A stretch of 52,704 nucleotides of DNA from Akkermansiaceae bacterium (GTDB taxonomy: Bacteria; Verrucomicrobiota; Verrucomicrobiia; Verrucomicrobiales; Akkermansiaceae): contig JANYEC010000083.1 in NCBI GenBank assembly GCA_025363295.1, positions 1 to 52,704 on the forward strand, read 5' to 3'. This document shows positions 18,324 to 25,631 of the stretch, in pieces (within the stretch, counting starts at the first letter, position 1; each line of letters starts with the position of its first letter). Both the position numbers and the translations under genes were made by a program. The notes beneath the pieces are model-generated. The model was not told the origin of the DNA. It made no database searches and saw only the letters and a list, made by a program, of their open reading frames with translations.

Positions 18324-20073
18324 CTGCGCCCCTTGTGTTTTCGATTTTCCACGAGCCGGACCGGTCAAGTGTGAGAAGGCGGTCGTGAAATTCAATCAAA
18401 GTAGTTCGATGGCCGACACTGATATAACCAATCTGCGACTCTTTGATTTGAAGATACAAGTCGCTTTGGTTGCTTTCATCGAGTGCACTGGTGGCTTCAT
18501 CCAAAAATGCGAACTTGGGTTTACGAAGAAACAGACGCGCGAATGCGATCCGCTGCTGCTCGCCGAGGGACAGGATGTTGCCCCAGTCAACAATCCGATC
18601 CAAGTCATCCTCTACCCGGGTAAAAACATCAGTTAGATTGACATTCGTGACCACTGTGCGGATTTCATCATCGCTTGCGCCGCGGTCCGGATAGGGATAA
18701 AGCAATTGGTCACGCAGACTGCCCGCTACCATGTAAGGGCGCTGGGGGAGAAACATAAGCTGATCAAACGCTGGACGTTCAAGGTCGCCACAGGCCCCTG
18801 GCCATAGTCCGGCAATGGTTCTAAGAACCGAGCTTTTTCCCGTTCCGCTGGCGCCCATGATGATCAGGCTTTGCCCAGCGTGCAATTCAAAGGACAACTC
18901 CTCCACCAGCGTTTTCATTTTGCCAGGAGTGCAGATCGTGAGCTTGTCGAGTTTTACAATGTGGCTATTCTCTTCCGGTGCCTTTGTGGCCTCATCGGCG
19001 ATCCGTGCATCCTCCGCATCATGCTCGTCTAACTGATCCCATAAGGTTCCCAGACGTTGGACACCTGCTAGATAGGAGCTCAGCCCGCCGAACTGCGTAA
19101 TGATGAGCGAAAATGCCGCCAACACTGCCGCAAAGGCGCCGGCTGCTTGGGTAACAACGCCGAATTCCACTTGGCCGCGCATATAAATGGGAGCAACCAC
19201 GAGCACCGGAAGGACCAATGCCACATAGTTGTAACTGTTCGAGAAAAACGCGAGGTTTCGATTGCAGATGATGATCATGCGCATGTTTCCAACGGCGGCG
19301 GTGAGCCGATTAAAAAGGTCCAGATGTTCGCGCTTTTCCCCACGATAGAACGCAATGGACTCAGCGTTGTCTCTTACTCTGACAAGGCTGTAACGGAAAT
19401 CCGCCTCCTTTTCGTATTGATGGAAATGCAAGCGCACCAGCTTACGACCTATTACGATACTAATGACGGTTCCAGTGAGAGCATACGCCACGAGGATGAC
19501 CACGAGCATCCCGGAAACTGCCCATAACACACCGATGAATGCAACCAAGGTGACGATCGAGTTTAAAAGAATTAACAGAAACGATAAAGAGCTAACCGTA
19601 AAGTTTTTGATATCTTCACTGATTCGTTGGTCGGGGTTGTCCACACTATCTGATCCGAGCAGACGGAAATACGCGCGATTGTTAAAGTAGCGTTTCACGA
19701 AATGCTGGGTCATCCATTCACGCCAAAGTAAAGCGAGTCTTTCTTCGACCCAACGGTAATAAACACCGATGGGAACCGCGAGTGCGAAGCTCCCCAAATA
19801 CCATCCGAATGCCGTCCAATAAGTCGTAACGTTTTTACGGGTGATAGCCGTCATGAAGTCACGCCCCGCGTAACTCATTAAAACCTGGATTCCACCAACA
19901 GCCAGCGCTAGCAAGAGAAGGGCGGTCAGGAATCCACGCGCCTTATGTCGGCGCTCGGAGGCGAAAAACGCTTTTGAAATCAGCAAAAACTGGCGGACCG
20001 TAGTTTTCAACGTTTGACGATCTTCGTCACTGACCTCGGGTGTCTGGGGAGTTTGATTAGAAGTGGTTGTCAC
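18301..20073 (-). CDS. ABC transporter, BacA/SbmA-YddA type (permease fused to ATPase)
   Basis: A 590-residue half-transporter: about six transmembrane segments in residues 40-350 followed by an ATP-binding domain. The membrane part carries features of the SbmA/BacA/YddA (ABCD-like) group, such as YYRWVEERLALLWREWMTQH, DNPDQRISEDIKNF, and the RVRDNAESIAFYRGE motif. The ATPase has Walker A GASGTGKSS, the variant signature LSLGEQQR, Walker B FLDEATSALD and a switch His in SVGHRTT. Relatives import or export peptides, vitamin B12 or long-chain acyl groups; the substrate cannot be read here. The start is the GTG complementary to 20071-20073. Confidence 0.88.
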   Translation of the reverse strand: MTTTSNQTPQTPEVSDEDRQTLKTTVRQFLLISKAFFASERRHKARGFLTALLLLALAVGGIQVLMSYAGRDFMTAITRKNVTTYWTAFGWYLGSFALAVPIGVYYRWVEERLALLWREWMTQHFVKRYFNNRAYFRLLGSDSVDNPDQRISEDIKNFTVSSLSFLLILLNSIVTLVAFIGVLWAVSGMLVVILVAYALTGTVISIVIGRKLVRLHFHQYEKEADFRYSLVRVRDNAESIAFYRGEKREHLDLFNRLTAAVGNMRMIIICNRNLAFFSNSYNYVALVLPVLVVAPIYMRGQVEFGVVTQAAGAFAAVLAAFSLIITQFGGLSSYLAGVQRLGTLWDQLDEHDAEDARIADEATKAPEENSHIVKLDKLTICTPGKMKTLVEELSFELHAGQSLIIMGASGTGKSSVLRTIAGLWPGACGDLERPAFDQLMFLPQRPYMVAGSLRDQLLYPYPDRGASDDEIRTVVTNVNLTDVFTRVEDDLDRIVDWGNILSLGEQQRIAFARLFLRKPKFAFLDEATSALDESNQSDLYLQIKESQIGYISVGHRTTLIEFHDRLLTLDRSGSWKIENTRGADDKQQPG

Positions 20074-20207
20074 GGCATGAGGCTATTCTCACCCATGCTC
20101 AAAGCCAATTCATTTTTCCTACGATGCGGACCAAGCTGAACAATTTTCGTTATTTAGTAATGGTAGGGTTTCACCCCATAGGTACAAGTCAGAATCATGG
20201 CTATTTT

Positions 20208-20234
20208 TTATTTTTCAAGGACTGTGAAAAATAA
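20208..20234. promoter_or_regulatory. AT-rich perfect hairpin upstream of the entericidin gene
   Basis: TTATTTTTCA and TGAAAAATAA form a perfect 10-bp stem with a 7-base loop (AGGACTG). It lies about 110 bases before the entericidin-like gene and 135 bases before the start of the divergent ABC transporter. It could be an operator or an mRNA element. The rest of 20074-20341 is AT-rich non-coding DNA. Confidence 0.4.
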
Positions 20235-20341
20235 CATAAATAAAATATTATCAAGTAGTAAGGGTTCGCACTTGCGAGGTAACTCAATAAGTGAACATTA
20301 AGGCGGTCTTACCTGAAAATATTAACTGAGCAAAAATTATT

Positions 20342-20485
20342 ATGAAAACATCTACAAAACGTCTAGCGGTTCTCGTTCTGGCCTCCGCATTAACGGCACT
20401 TTTTAGCAGCGGTTGTGGCACGGTCCATGGTTTCGGGCACGACGTCGAGAAAGTCGGTGACCACATTGAACATGCTTCACGATAA
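20342..20485 (+). CDS. Entericidin A/B-like small lipoprotein
   Basis: A 47-residue protein: a basic start (MKTSTKRLA), a hydrophobic signal, a lipobox ending SSGC near residue 25, and a short mature part (GTVHGFGHDVEKVGDHIEHA). The G-x-G-x-D-x-x-x-x-G-D pattern after the lipidated Cys is the entericidin family hallmark. Entericidins are small membrane lipoproteins, described in E. coli as a toxin/antidote pair expressed in stationary phase. Here one copy stands before an lmo0937-like gene; in many bacteria both are stress-induced, so joint regulation is plausible. No Shine-Dalgarno is visible; the leader is A-rich (AAAATTATT). Confidence 0.85.
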   Translation: MKTSTKRLAVLVLASALTALFSSGCGTVHGFGHDVEKVGDHIEHASR

Positions 20486-20552
20486 ATCGGCTTACTGATG
20501 AAGTGTTTCTCCGCCGGAAGGCAAATTAATTCCAACTGAAATAAACAAAATT

Positions 20553-20702
20553 ATGTTAATGACCATTGCTATTATCCTCATCGTCCTCTGGGCCTTGGGA
20601 CTTGTTACAAGTACTACTTTGGGTGGATTCATCCATATTCTACTCGTGATCGCCGTTATTGTCATCCTTATCAGGCTGATTCAAGGACGCCGCGTTTTAT
20701 GA
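20553..20702 (+). CDS. lmo0937-family small membrane protein
   Basis: A 49-residue protein with two hydrophobic segments separated by a short turn (LGLVTSTTLGGFIHILL) and the basic end RLIQGRRVL. This layout matches the lmo0937 family of tiny membrane proteins, whose molecular function is unknown but which often occur among general stress genes. It lies 67 bases after the entericidin-like gene and is probably co-transcribed. A strong inverted repeat follows at 20758-20797. Confidence 0.87.
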   Translation: MLMTIAIILIVLWALGLVTSTTLGGFIHILLVIAVIVILIRLIQGRRVL

Positions 20703-20757
20703 CGAAATAATTCAATTGTTCCGTACTGCCATAACCCGGACTCGATTGAAAACAGGC

Positions 20758-20797
20758 GAAAATCTCGGCGACCGTTCAGCGGGTCGCCGGGATTTTC
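20758..20797. terminator. Bidirectional terminator between convergent transcripts
   Basis: A long inverted repeat GAAAATCTCGGCGACC / GGTCGCCGGGATTTTC with a 7-8 base loop and one mismatch. The A-run on one side and the T-run on the other suit termination of both the lmo0937-like transcript and the HupE-like transcript coming from the right. Confidence 0.75.
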
Positions 20798-20808
20798 CAG
20801 TTTGTAGC

Positions 20809-21432
20809 TCATGAGGTTTTGCGTAGGGAAAACGCCAGAACTAACAGCGAGATGGCGATGATCCATGAGCCGATCACGCGGGTGCCGATTTTTGCCCAGG
20901 GCTTTTCCGCACCGTGCGAGGCGCAAATCGCAGTATATGAAGTAGCAATGTTGATACTGATCCAAGTTCCTGCCAATGTCTTGCCAACCATGAGGGCAGT
21001 TCCCATTTCTAACCCTGAATCTAGCCCAATGCCGATGGCTGCAATTGCGCAGATCAGCCTGCAGACCATCGAGCATATTTTAACTTCCAGCGCCACGAGA
21101 ATGGCGATGCCCATGGCGAGTCCGATCAGAATGGGGGGATAGACTCCGTTGATTTTTCCCGTGGTGGTAGCGAGCAGCGCGATGGCGGACGCAGGTGCTA
21201 GGATCTGCAACGGAGTTTTGAGGTCAAACGGCACGCGCTGCCCAAGCATCAGGCCAAGCGCTAGCAGAATCAGCACATGCACCGGCGTCATCAACGGGTG
21301 CAGCACACCGCTGCCCACCTCACCTATACCTTCCACCGTCAGATGCGCATGGGCGACCGACTGTAAAATAAATGTTAGAAAAAAAATCAGGGAGGGTCTC
21401 ACACGATAGCGTTGGCGGAGGACACGGTTCAT
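20809..21432 (-). CDS. HupE/UreJ-family membrane protein, second copy
   Basis: A 207-residue protein with a signal-like start ending VAHAHLT and about six membrane helices. The GSGVLHPLMTPVHVLILLAL segment has the HupE/UreJ layout (HPL...PxHxLxLLA), although the usual D of GLDH is replaced by T-P-V-H. HupE/UreJ proteins are thought to move Ni2+ or Co2+ into the periplasm or cell; UreJ accompanies urease and HupE hydrogenase, and neither enzyme is encoded here. It overlaps the upstream HupE gene by four bases (ATGA), so the pair is translationally coupled. A metal substrate is inferred from family and from the neighbouring efflux system. Confidence 0.82.
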   Translation of the reverse strand: MNRVLRQRYRVRPSLIFFLTFILQSVAHAHLTVEGIGEVGSGVLHPLMTPVHVLILLALGLMLGQRVPFDLKTPLQILAPASAIALLATTTGKINGVYPPILIGLAMGIAILVALEVKICSMVCRLICAIAAIGIGLDSGLEMGTALMVGKTLAGTWISINIATSYTAICASHGAEKPWAKIGTRVIGSWIIAISLLVLAFSLRKTS

Positions 21433-22031
21433 AGGAATTTAAACAGGAATCCGAAGCCGATAAGGGAAATTAGCACTCCCCCCGCTCGCACCGCGATACG
21501 GCCCCACGGCCATTTCACTAACAATCCGAAGGCGATCCCGCTGAGATGCAGTAGGCCGGTGGACAATACAAACCCGATAGCGAAGGTCATCGCATTGGCA
21601 GACTCCGGTAGCTCGGTCCCATGGGCGTGCCCGTGAAAAATCGCGAAAATTCCAACAATTATCCCCGCGACCCACAAGGGTGGTTTCGCCGCAAATGCCA
21701 CCATTGCCCCGAGCACGATGCCTGATAGAGCGATGCCGATTTCCACACCCGGTAGCGGCATTTCTAATACCCCCATTGCGCCGCCGAAGGCCATCACCAC
21801 CGGGAAAACCACCGGGAGCATCCACATTGCGCGCCCGCCGAGGAATGCTCCCCATAACCCTACTCCGACCATGGCCACGATATGATCAAGACCTGTTAGC
21901 GGGTGCATGAAACCAGACACGAAACCGCCCGCGCTACCAGTCCCGCTGTGTGCATCCGCCGTTGATTGAAGGGCGAAAAGCAGAAGAATGCAGGGAGCGA
22001 GCCATGTATTGCGATTTTTGGGGGTAATCAT
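21429..22031 (-). CDS. HupE/UreJ-family membrane protein, first copy
   Basis: A 200-residue protein with a cleavable signal (LQSTADAHSG) so that the mature chain begins near a His, then GFMHPLTGLDHIVAMVGVGLW, the canonical HupE/UreJ metal-binding motif with HP and D-H in the first helix. A second conserved block, IFAIFHGHAHGTELP, carries three His residues. The family is proposed to transport nickel or cobalt. The gene leads a two-gene operon with a diverged paralogue (4-base overlap) and is divergent from the Cys-rich protein at 22204, which suggests a shared regulatory region at 22032-22200. Confidence 0.9.
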   Translation of the reverse strand: MITPKNRNTWLAPCILLLFALQSTADAHSGTGSAGGFVSGFMHPLTGLDHIVAMVGVGLWGAFLGGRAMWMLPVVFPVVMAFGGAMGVLEMPLPGVEIGIALSGIVLGAMVAFAAKPPLWVAGIIVGIFAIFHGHAHGTELPESANAMTFAIGFVLSTGLLHLSGIAFGLLVKWPWGRIAVRAGGVLISLIGFGFLFKFL

Positions 22032-22203
22032 CTCAGCTTAAATTCGTGTGAATGATGAGAAGGAAGGTAAGGAGCTGACTTTGAAATTTCAACTGCCGAT
22101 TGATGGGCCGAGCGTCATGACCAGAGGTGATTTGGCTTGTGCGTGCCTCAAGCTACGCCTATTTCATTTTCTCCATTGCGCTTCAAAGGCGGCTCTACAC
22201 ATC

Positions 22204-22614
22204 GTGAAGAAGCATTTTCAAATCCTGATCGTTTTCCTCGGTTGCCTTCAATTAGTAGGCGGTCCGTATTCGATGATGCAGATCTATGCGTGGGCGGGAA
22301 TGCTCGTCTCCTACTCGCAGGATGATGGGATTATCAAAGCTGCCAAGGAGACCTTCAGTGGGGAAAAGCCCTGTGCGCTCTGCTGCAAGATCACCGCAGC
22401 CCTTAAGGCGGAACACGATGGGAAAGAACCGCGGGTTCCATTTTCCACCAGTCTCTCCGCCAAGCAGCTTAAGGAAATGATTGCAACCTGCGAGGTCCAG
22501 TTAGTTTTTCCGCGTTCCCGTGTGCTGACTCCGGTGGTGTTCCCTGGGATCTTCTGCTCTAACGGGATGGTGTCTGCGTCGCCGCCCACGCCGCCGCCGC
22601 AAGTGCCGGCCTGA
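22204..22614 (+). CDS. Cys-rich exported protein of the metal island (unknown family)
   Basis: About 136 residues from a GTG at 22204, which gives a good signal peptide (KKHFQILIVFLGCLQLVGG). In-frame ATGs exist at 22117 and 22048, but their extra sequence is not signal-like. The conserved-looking core PYSMMQIYAWAGMLVSYSQ is followed by a Cys cluster EKPCALCCKI, a further Cys near TCEVQL, and a proline-rich tail ending PTPPPQVPA. The CxxCC motif is a plausible soft-metal or thiol-redox site. I have an impression of similar verrucomicrobial proteins next to efflux genes but know no named family. Function unknown; a periplasmic metal-binding role is inferred. Confidence 0.65.
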   Translation: MKKHFQILIVFLGCLQLVGGPYSMMQIYAWAGMLVSYSQDDGIIKAAKETFSGEKPCALCCKITAALKAEHDGKEPRVPFSTSLSAKQLKEMIATCEVQLVFPRSRVLTPVVFPGIFCSNGMVSASPPTPPPQVPA

Positions 22615-22751
22615 TCACGAACGGCTTGCTTCGTCTGCGATTACACGCGGCGGACACGGAGGATTTTAAACCGCAAGGCGCACGGCTGCGTGCCGGTGCT
22701 TGATTCCGGTTTGTATCCTCCCTTATTCCTACCGTCCCTCATGCGGGGGTA

Positions 22752-22764
22752 TGCTTTGAAAGCA
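22752..22764. promoter_or_regulatory. Palindrome, candidate operator of the efflux operon
   Basis: TGCTTTGAAAGCA is a perfect palindrome around a central G and sits about 90 bases before the barrel-protein start, between flanking copies of ATGC (22741-22744 and 22766-22769). A possible -10 box TATACA follows at 22798-22803. Placement before the first gene of the efflux run fits an operator. No regulator gene lies in the window, so the binding protein is unknown. The rest of 22615-22854 shows nothing else. Confidence 0.35.
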
Positions 22765-22854
22765 CATGCGGCGTGAGCAATTTTCGTCTGAAACTGTTAT
22801 ACAATCTGTTTAAATCACAACCATTCATTTTAATAACTCAGCTCTCTAACTATT

Positions 22855-23778
22855 ATGAAATTCAATATGATCAAAATTGGTTTCGGCCTGCTGGCCGGAG
22901 CAGTGACCACGGAATCCACCCACGCTTGTGCCTGCGGCTGCGGTGTTTTCGATGTGGGCACCAGCTCGATGTTTCCATCCGGAAGCGGCATGGTGGCTTA
23001 TGTGGAATACGACTACCAAAACCAGAATGACAACTGGAGTGGCGCATCCTCCGCACACTCGGCGGACAACGATGACAAGAAAATCGCAACGCAATCCTAC
23101 ACCTTCGGTCTTCAGTCGATGTTCAATCGCCGATGGGGTGCGCAAATCGAAGTTCCCTATCTGTTACGGACTTTTGACACCGATAAGAATGCCGCTTCGC
23201 TTCATTGGTCGGGTCTTGGAGACCTTAGGCTCCGCGGAATTTACAGCGGTTTTTCCGAAGATATGTCTAGCGGCCTTACCTTCGGCGTTAAGCTGCCCAC
23301 CGGCGATTTCAAGCACACGGAAGCGAAGGGAGAAATTGATAGGGACACACAGATCGGCTCTGGCAGCACGGACTTGCTGCTAGGTGGATTCATGCGCGGC
23401 AGCTTTTCGGTGGAGCCGCGTTGGAAGTGGTTTGCCCAGGCCCAAGTAGACGCTCCCATGATCACCCAGGATCACTATTTGCCAGGCCCAGAAGCAGATG
23501 TCGCCGCCGGGGTTTATTATGAAGGCCTTTCAATCGGCTCGGCTAAGATATCTCCGGTTTTGCAGGTCATAGGCTCCGCTCGCGGGCGTGATAGCGGGTC
23601 GGCATCGAGCCATGAGGATACTGGATATGAGCGGGTGCTGGTTTCGCCGGGGATCGAGTTTCACTTTGCTCCGGTGAAGTTCTATTTGGATGCCGAACTT
23701 CCGTTATATCAACATGTGAACGGAAACCAGCTCGTCGCTCCTGTTCTTTGGAAAATGAGTGTCGGTTATATGTTTTGA
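22855..23778 (+). CDS. Predicted outer-membrane beta-barrel protein with Cys-rich N-terminus
   Basis: A 307-residue protein with a signal peptide ending near TTESTHA, then a striking CACGCGVFDVG stretch. The rest alternates as in beta strands (for example GAQIEVPYLLRTF, GLTFGVKLPTGDF, VSPGIEFHF) and ends in an aromatic residue (VGYMF), as for outer-membrane barrels. It resembles proteins annotated as phenol-degradation MetA-like or generic transporters, which have no proven substrate. The position between two Cys-rich secreted proteins and upstream of a Cus-type efflux system suggests metal passage or sensing at the outer membrane. The CxCxC motif at the mature N-terminus is a likely copper or silver ligand. 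Confidence 0.75.
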   Translation: MKFNMIKIGFGLLAGAVTTESTHACACGCGVFDVGTSSMFPSGSGMVAYVEYDYQNQNDNWSGASSAHSADNDDKKIATQSYTFGLQSMFNRRWGAQIEVPYLLRTFDTDKNAASLHWSGLGDLRLRGIYSGFSEDMSSGLTFGVKLPTGDFKHTEAKGEIDRDTQIGSGSTDLLLGGFMRGSFSVEPRWKWFAQAQVDAPMITQDHYLPGPEADVAAGVYYEGLSIGSAKISPVLQVIGSARGRDSGSASSHEDTGYERVLVSPGIEFHFAPVKFYLDAELPLYQHVNGNQLVAPVLWKMSVGYMF

Positions 23779-23923
23779 TTTCTATCAGCTGCCGTTCGAT
23801 AAAATCTGGGGCACCCCGCTTTCAAAAGGGGGGTGCCCGTTTTGCCTAGTGTTACGCACACAGCACCGGGAAGAGTTTTTTAGGAAAAGAAGATTGGAAT
23901 ATCCACGGGATACATTTACTCTC

Positions 23924-24304
23924 ATGTGCGTGGCGTTATTAAAGTTCACTGTTGGCTTGTTTTTGGGACTGGTGATCCAGCTTTCCCAAATCCAGCCATG
24001 TGTAGCTGCGGATTCTGAGCAATCGTGTCCGACTGTTGCAGCCCGGGTTCACACTTGCTGCGAGGGAAAAGTTTCCTGCCCTTGCGCGAATAACAGCCAG
24101 CAAGCGCCAACACCAGCGCCGGCGATCCCTGTATCAGTGGACCTGAAGCTGAATGCACCGAAAGCCCGCGAGCTGGACTTCATTACGCTGTTTTTCCTTC
24201 CCGACTCCTCCAATGCCAAGCCCGGCATCGTTCGTTTTCCCGAGTCCACCTTTGGATTTTTAGGAGTGCCGCTTTCCGTGGCCTTTTGTAGCTTTGTCAT
24301 CTGA
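23924..24304 (+). CDS. Second Cys-rich exported protein of the metal island
   Basis: A 126-residue protein from the ATG at 23924. A hydrophobic signal (MCVALLKFTVGLFLGLVIQL) precedes a mature part with CPTVAARVHTCCEGKVSCPCANN, giving CC and CxC groups, then a proline/alanine linker (APTPAPAIP) and an uncharacterised C-terminal stretch. The Cys spacing would suit Cu(I) or Ag(I) binding. I recognise no family. It lies 145 bases after the barrel protein and 75 bases before the TolC-like gene, on the same strand, so it is probably part of the same operon. The longer in-frame start at 23759 overlaps the barrel gene and is unlikely. Confidence 0.65.
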   Translation: MCVALLKFTVGLFLGLVIQLSQIQPCVAADSEQSCPTVAARVHTCCEGKVSCPCANNSQQAPTPAPAIPVSVDLKLNAPKARELDFITLFFLPDSSNAKPGIVRFPESTFGFLGVPLSVAFCSFVI

Positions 24305-24379
24305 GTCTGCGCCCTGACAGGCGTATTGTGCCCATTTATCCGGGCGCTGGCATATTCAATCCAGCAACTCAAGTGACTT

Positions 24380-25624
24380 ATGAAAATTTCTATCCCTATT
24401 ATCATTTGGCTCATCGTCGCCAGAAGCCTCCTGCAGGCGCAAGAAGCTAAAATGTTAGATCAAAAGCTGCTTTCTGCCCTGCGAGCCGAGGCCGCGCAAT
24501 CTCATCCAGCAGCCGCAGCCGCGAAACTCCGTGCGAATGCCGCCGCGCAGGACGTTCGTGCCGTCCGGTTGTGGAAGGATCCCGTGGTAGGGCTTTCGTT
24601 TATGGGTGCTGAAGGCGCAAAACGTCGTGATGATGGCGATATCATTTTCGGCTTCGAGCAAACTTTTCCTAAGCCCGGTCTCTTCGCTGCCACCCGTGAA
24701 AAAGCGGAAGCCGCACGTCGTGTCGAGGTCGAAACCTCGCGTTCCTCGTCGCTTCAAGTCGGTGTCTTAGCTGCGAAGAACGCCATTGAACTTGCTCTAA
24801 CAGATGAGGTGATCGCGCTCCAGGCATCCCGGCTCCAATGGCTCCGCACCATAACGGAAAACGCACGCCAACGTGCCGCGAATCCCGACTCATCCAGCGT
24901 CGAAGCCCTGCGCTTGGAAAGCGAACTGGCCCGCGAAACTCAGGTCTTCGAAGCAGGGAAGCGCACCCGCGCAAGTATCGCCAATAAGCTCAATCTCAGC
25001 CTCGGCCGCTCATTAGAATCGTCATGGCCCGTTCTGAAATTACCCACATCGCCACTCCCTGTCCCCGTTGCGGCTTCCGAAATCGCCCGAATCCCTAACG
25101 CTAACCCCAAGGTCCGCGCGATGAAGGAAACCGCGTCTGCCGCCAAGGCGGAAACGCGTATTACGGAACGCGAGGGCCACCCAGAAGTTTCCGTAGGAGT
25201 GGAAACCGCTACCTACTCCGGCAGCGATTTTCGCAGCACGACGATGGGAGTAAAAATGACACTGCCCTGGCTGAATGACTCATCCTATACCGCTCGGACC
25301 GACGCCGCACGCCTCCGTGAAAAGTCCGCCATCGCAGATATCGAGACCCTGCGCCGCGAGATCGCTGACAGCGTTCTATCCGTCGTTGCAGAGGCGGCCA
25401 ATGCCGCCGCCCAAGCGAACTCCTATTCCGGTGAAGTTTACGCCCGCACGTTGCAAGCCACTCAGACCATTGAGGCATCGTGGATCAGCTCGAAATCACC
25501 TCTCACCGATCTACTGGAATCCCAAAAAATGCTATTTTCTATCCGCCTTGAACAACGCCGCTTTATTGCCATGGAGCAGGCGGCGCTTGAAGAACTTAAC
25601 TTACTCGTCCCTCACGCTAACTGA
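24380..25624 (+). CDS. cusC: TolC-family outer-membrane efflux protein (CusC-like)
   Basis: Outer-membrane channel of a tripartite efflux pump. The 414-residue protein has a signal peptide (ending LLQAQEA) and the long alternating helices of TolC proteins. Recognisable segments are RAEAAQSHPAAAAAKLRANAA near the start, KDPVVGLSFMGAEGAKR, the FEQTFPKPGLFAATREKAEAA block, and the repeat region near GVKMTLPWLND in the second half. The internal duplication typical of TolC is apparent. The adaptor gene begins only seven bases after the stop and the RND pump follows, so the three form a CusCBA-type operon. Confidence 0.88.
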   Translation: MKISIPIIIWLIVARSLLQAQEAKMLDQKLLSALRAEAAQSHPAAAAAKLRANAAAQDVRAVRLWKDPVVGLSFMGAEGAKRRDDGDIIFGFEQTFPKPGLFAATREKAEAARRVEVETSRSSSLQVGVLAAKNAIELALTDEVIALQASRLQWLRTITENARQRAANPDSSSVEALRLESELARETQVFEAGKRTRASIANKLNLSLGRSLESSWPVLKLPTSPLPVPVAASEIARIPNANPKVRAMKETASAAKAETRITEREGHPEVSVGVETATYSGSDFRSTTMGVKMTLPWLNDSSYTARTDAARLREKSAIADIETLRREIADSVLSVVAEAANAAAQANSYSGEVYARTLQATQTIEASWISSKSPLTDLLESQKMLFSIRLEQRRFIAMEQAALEELNLLVPHAN

Positions 25625-25631
25625 TTTTTGA

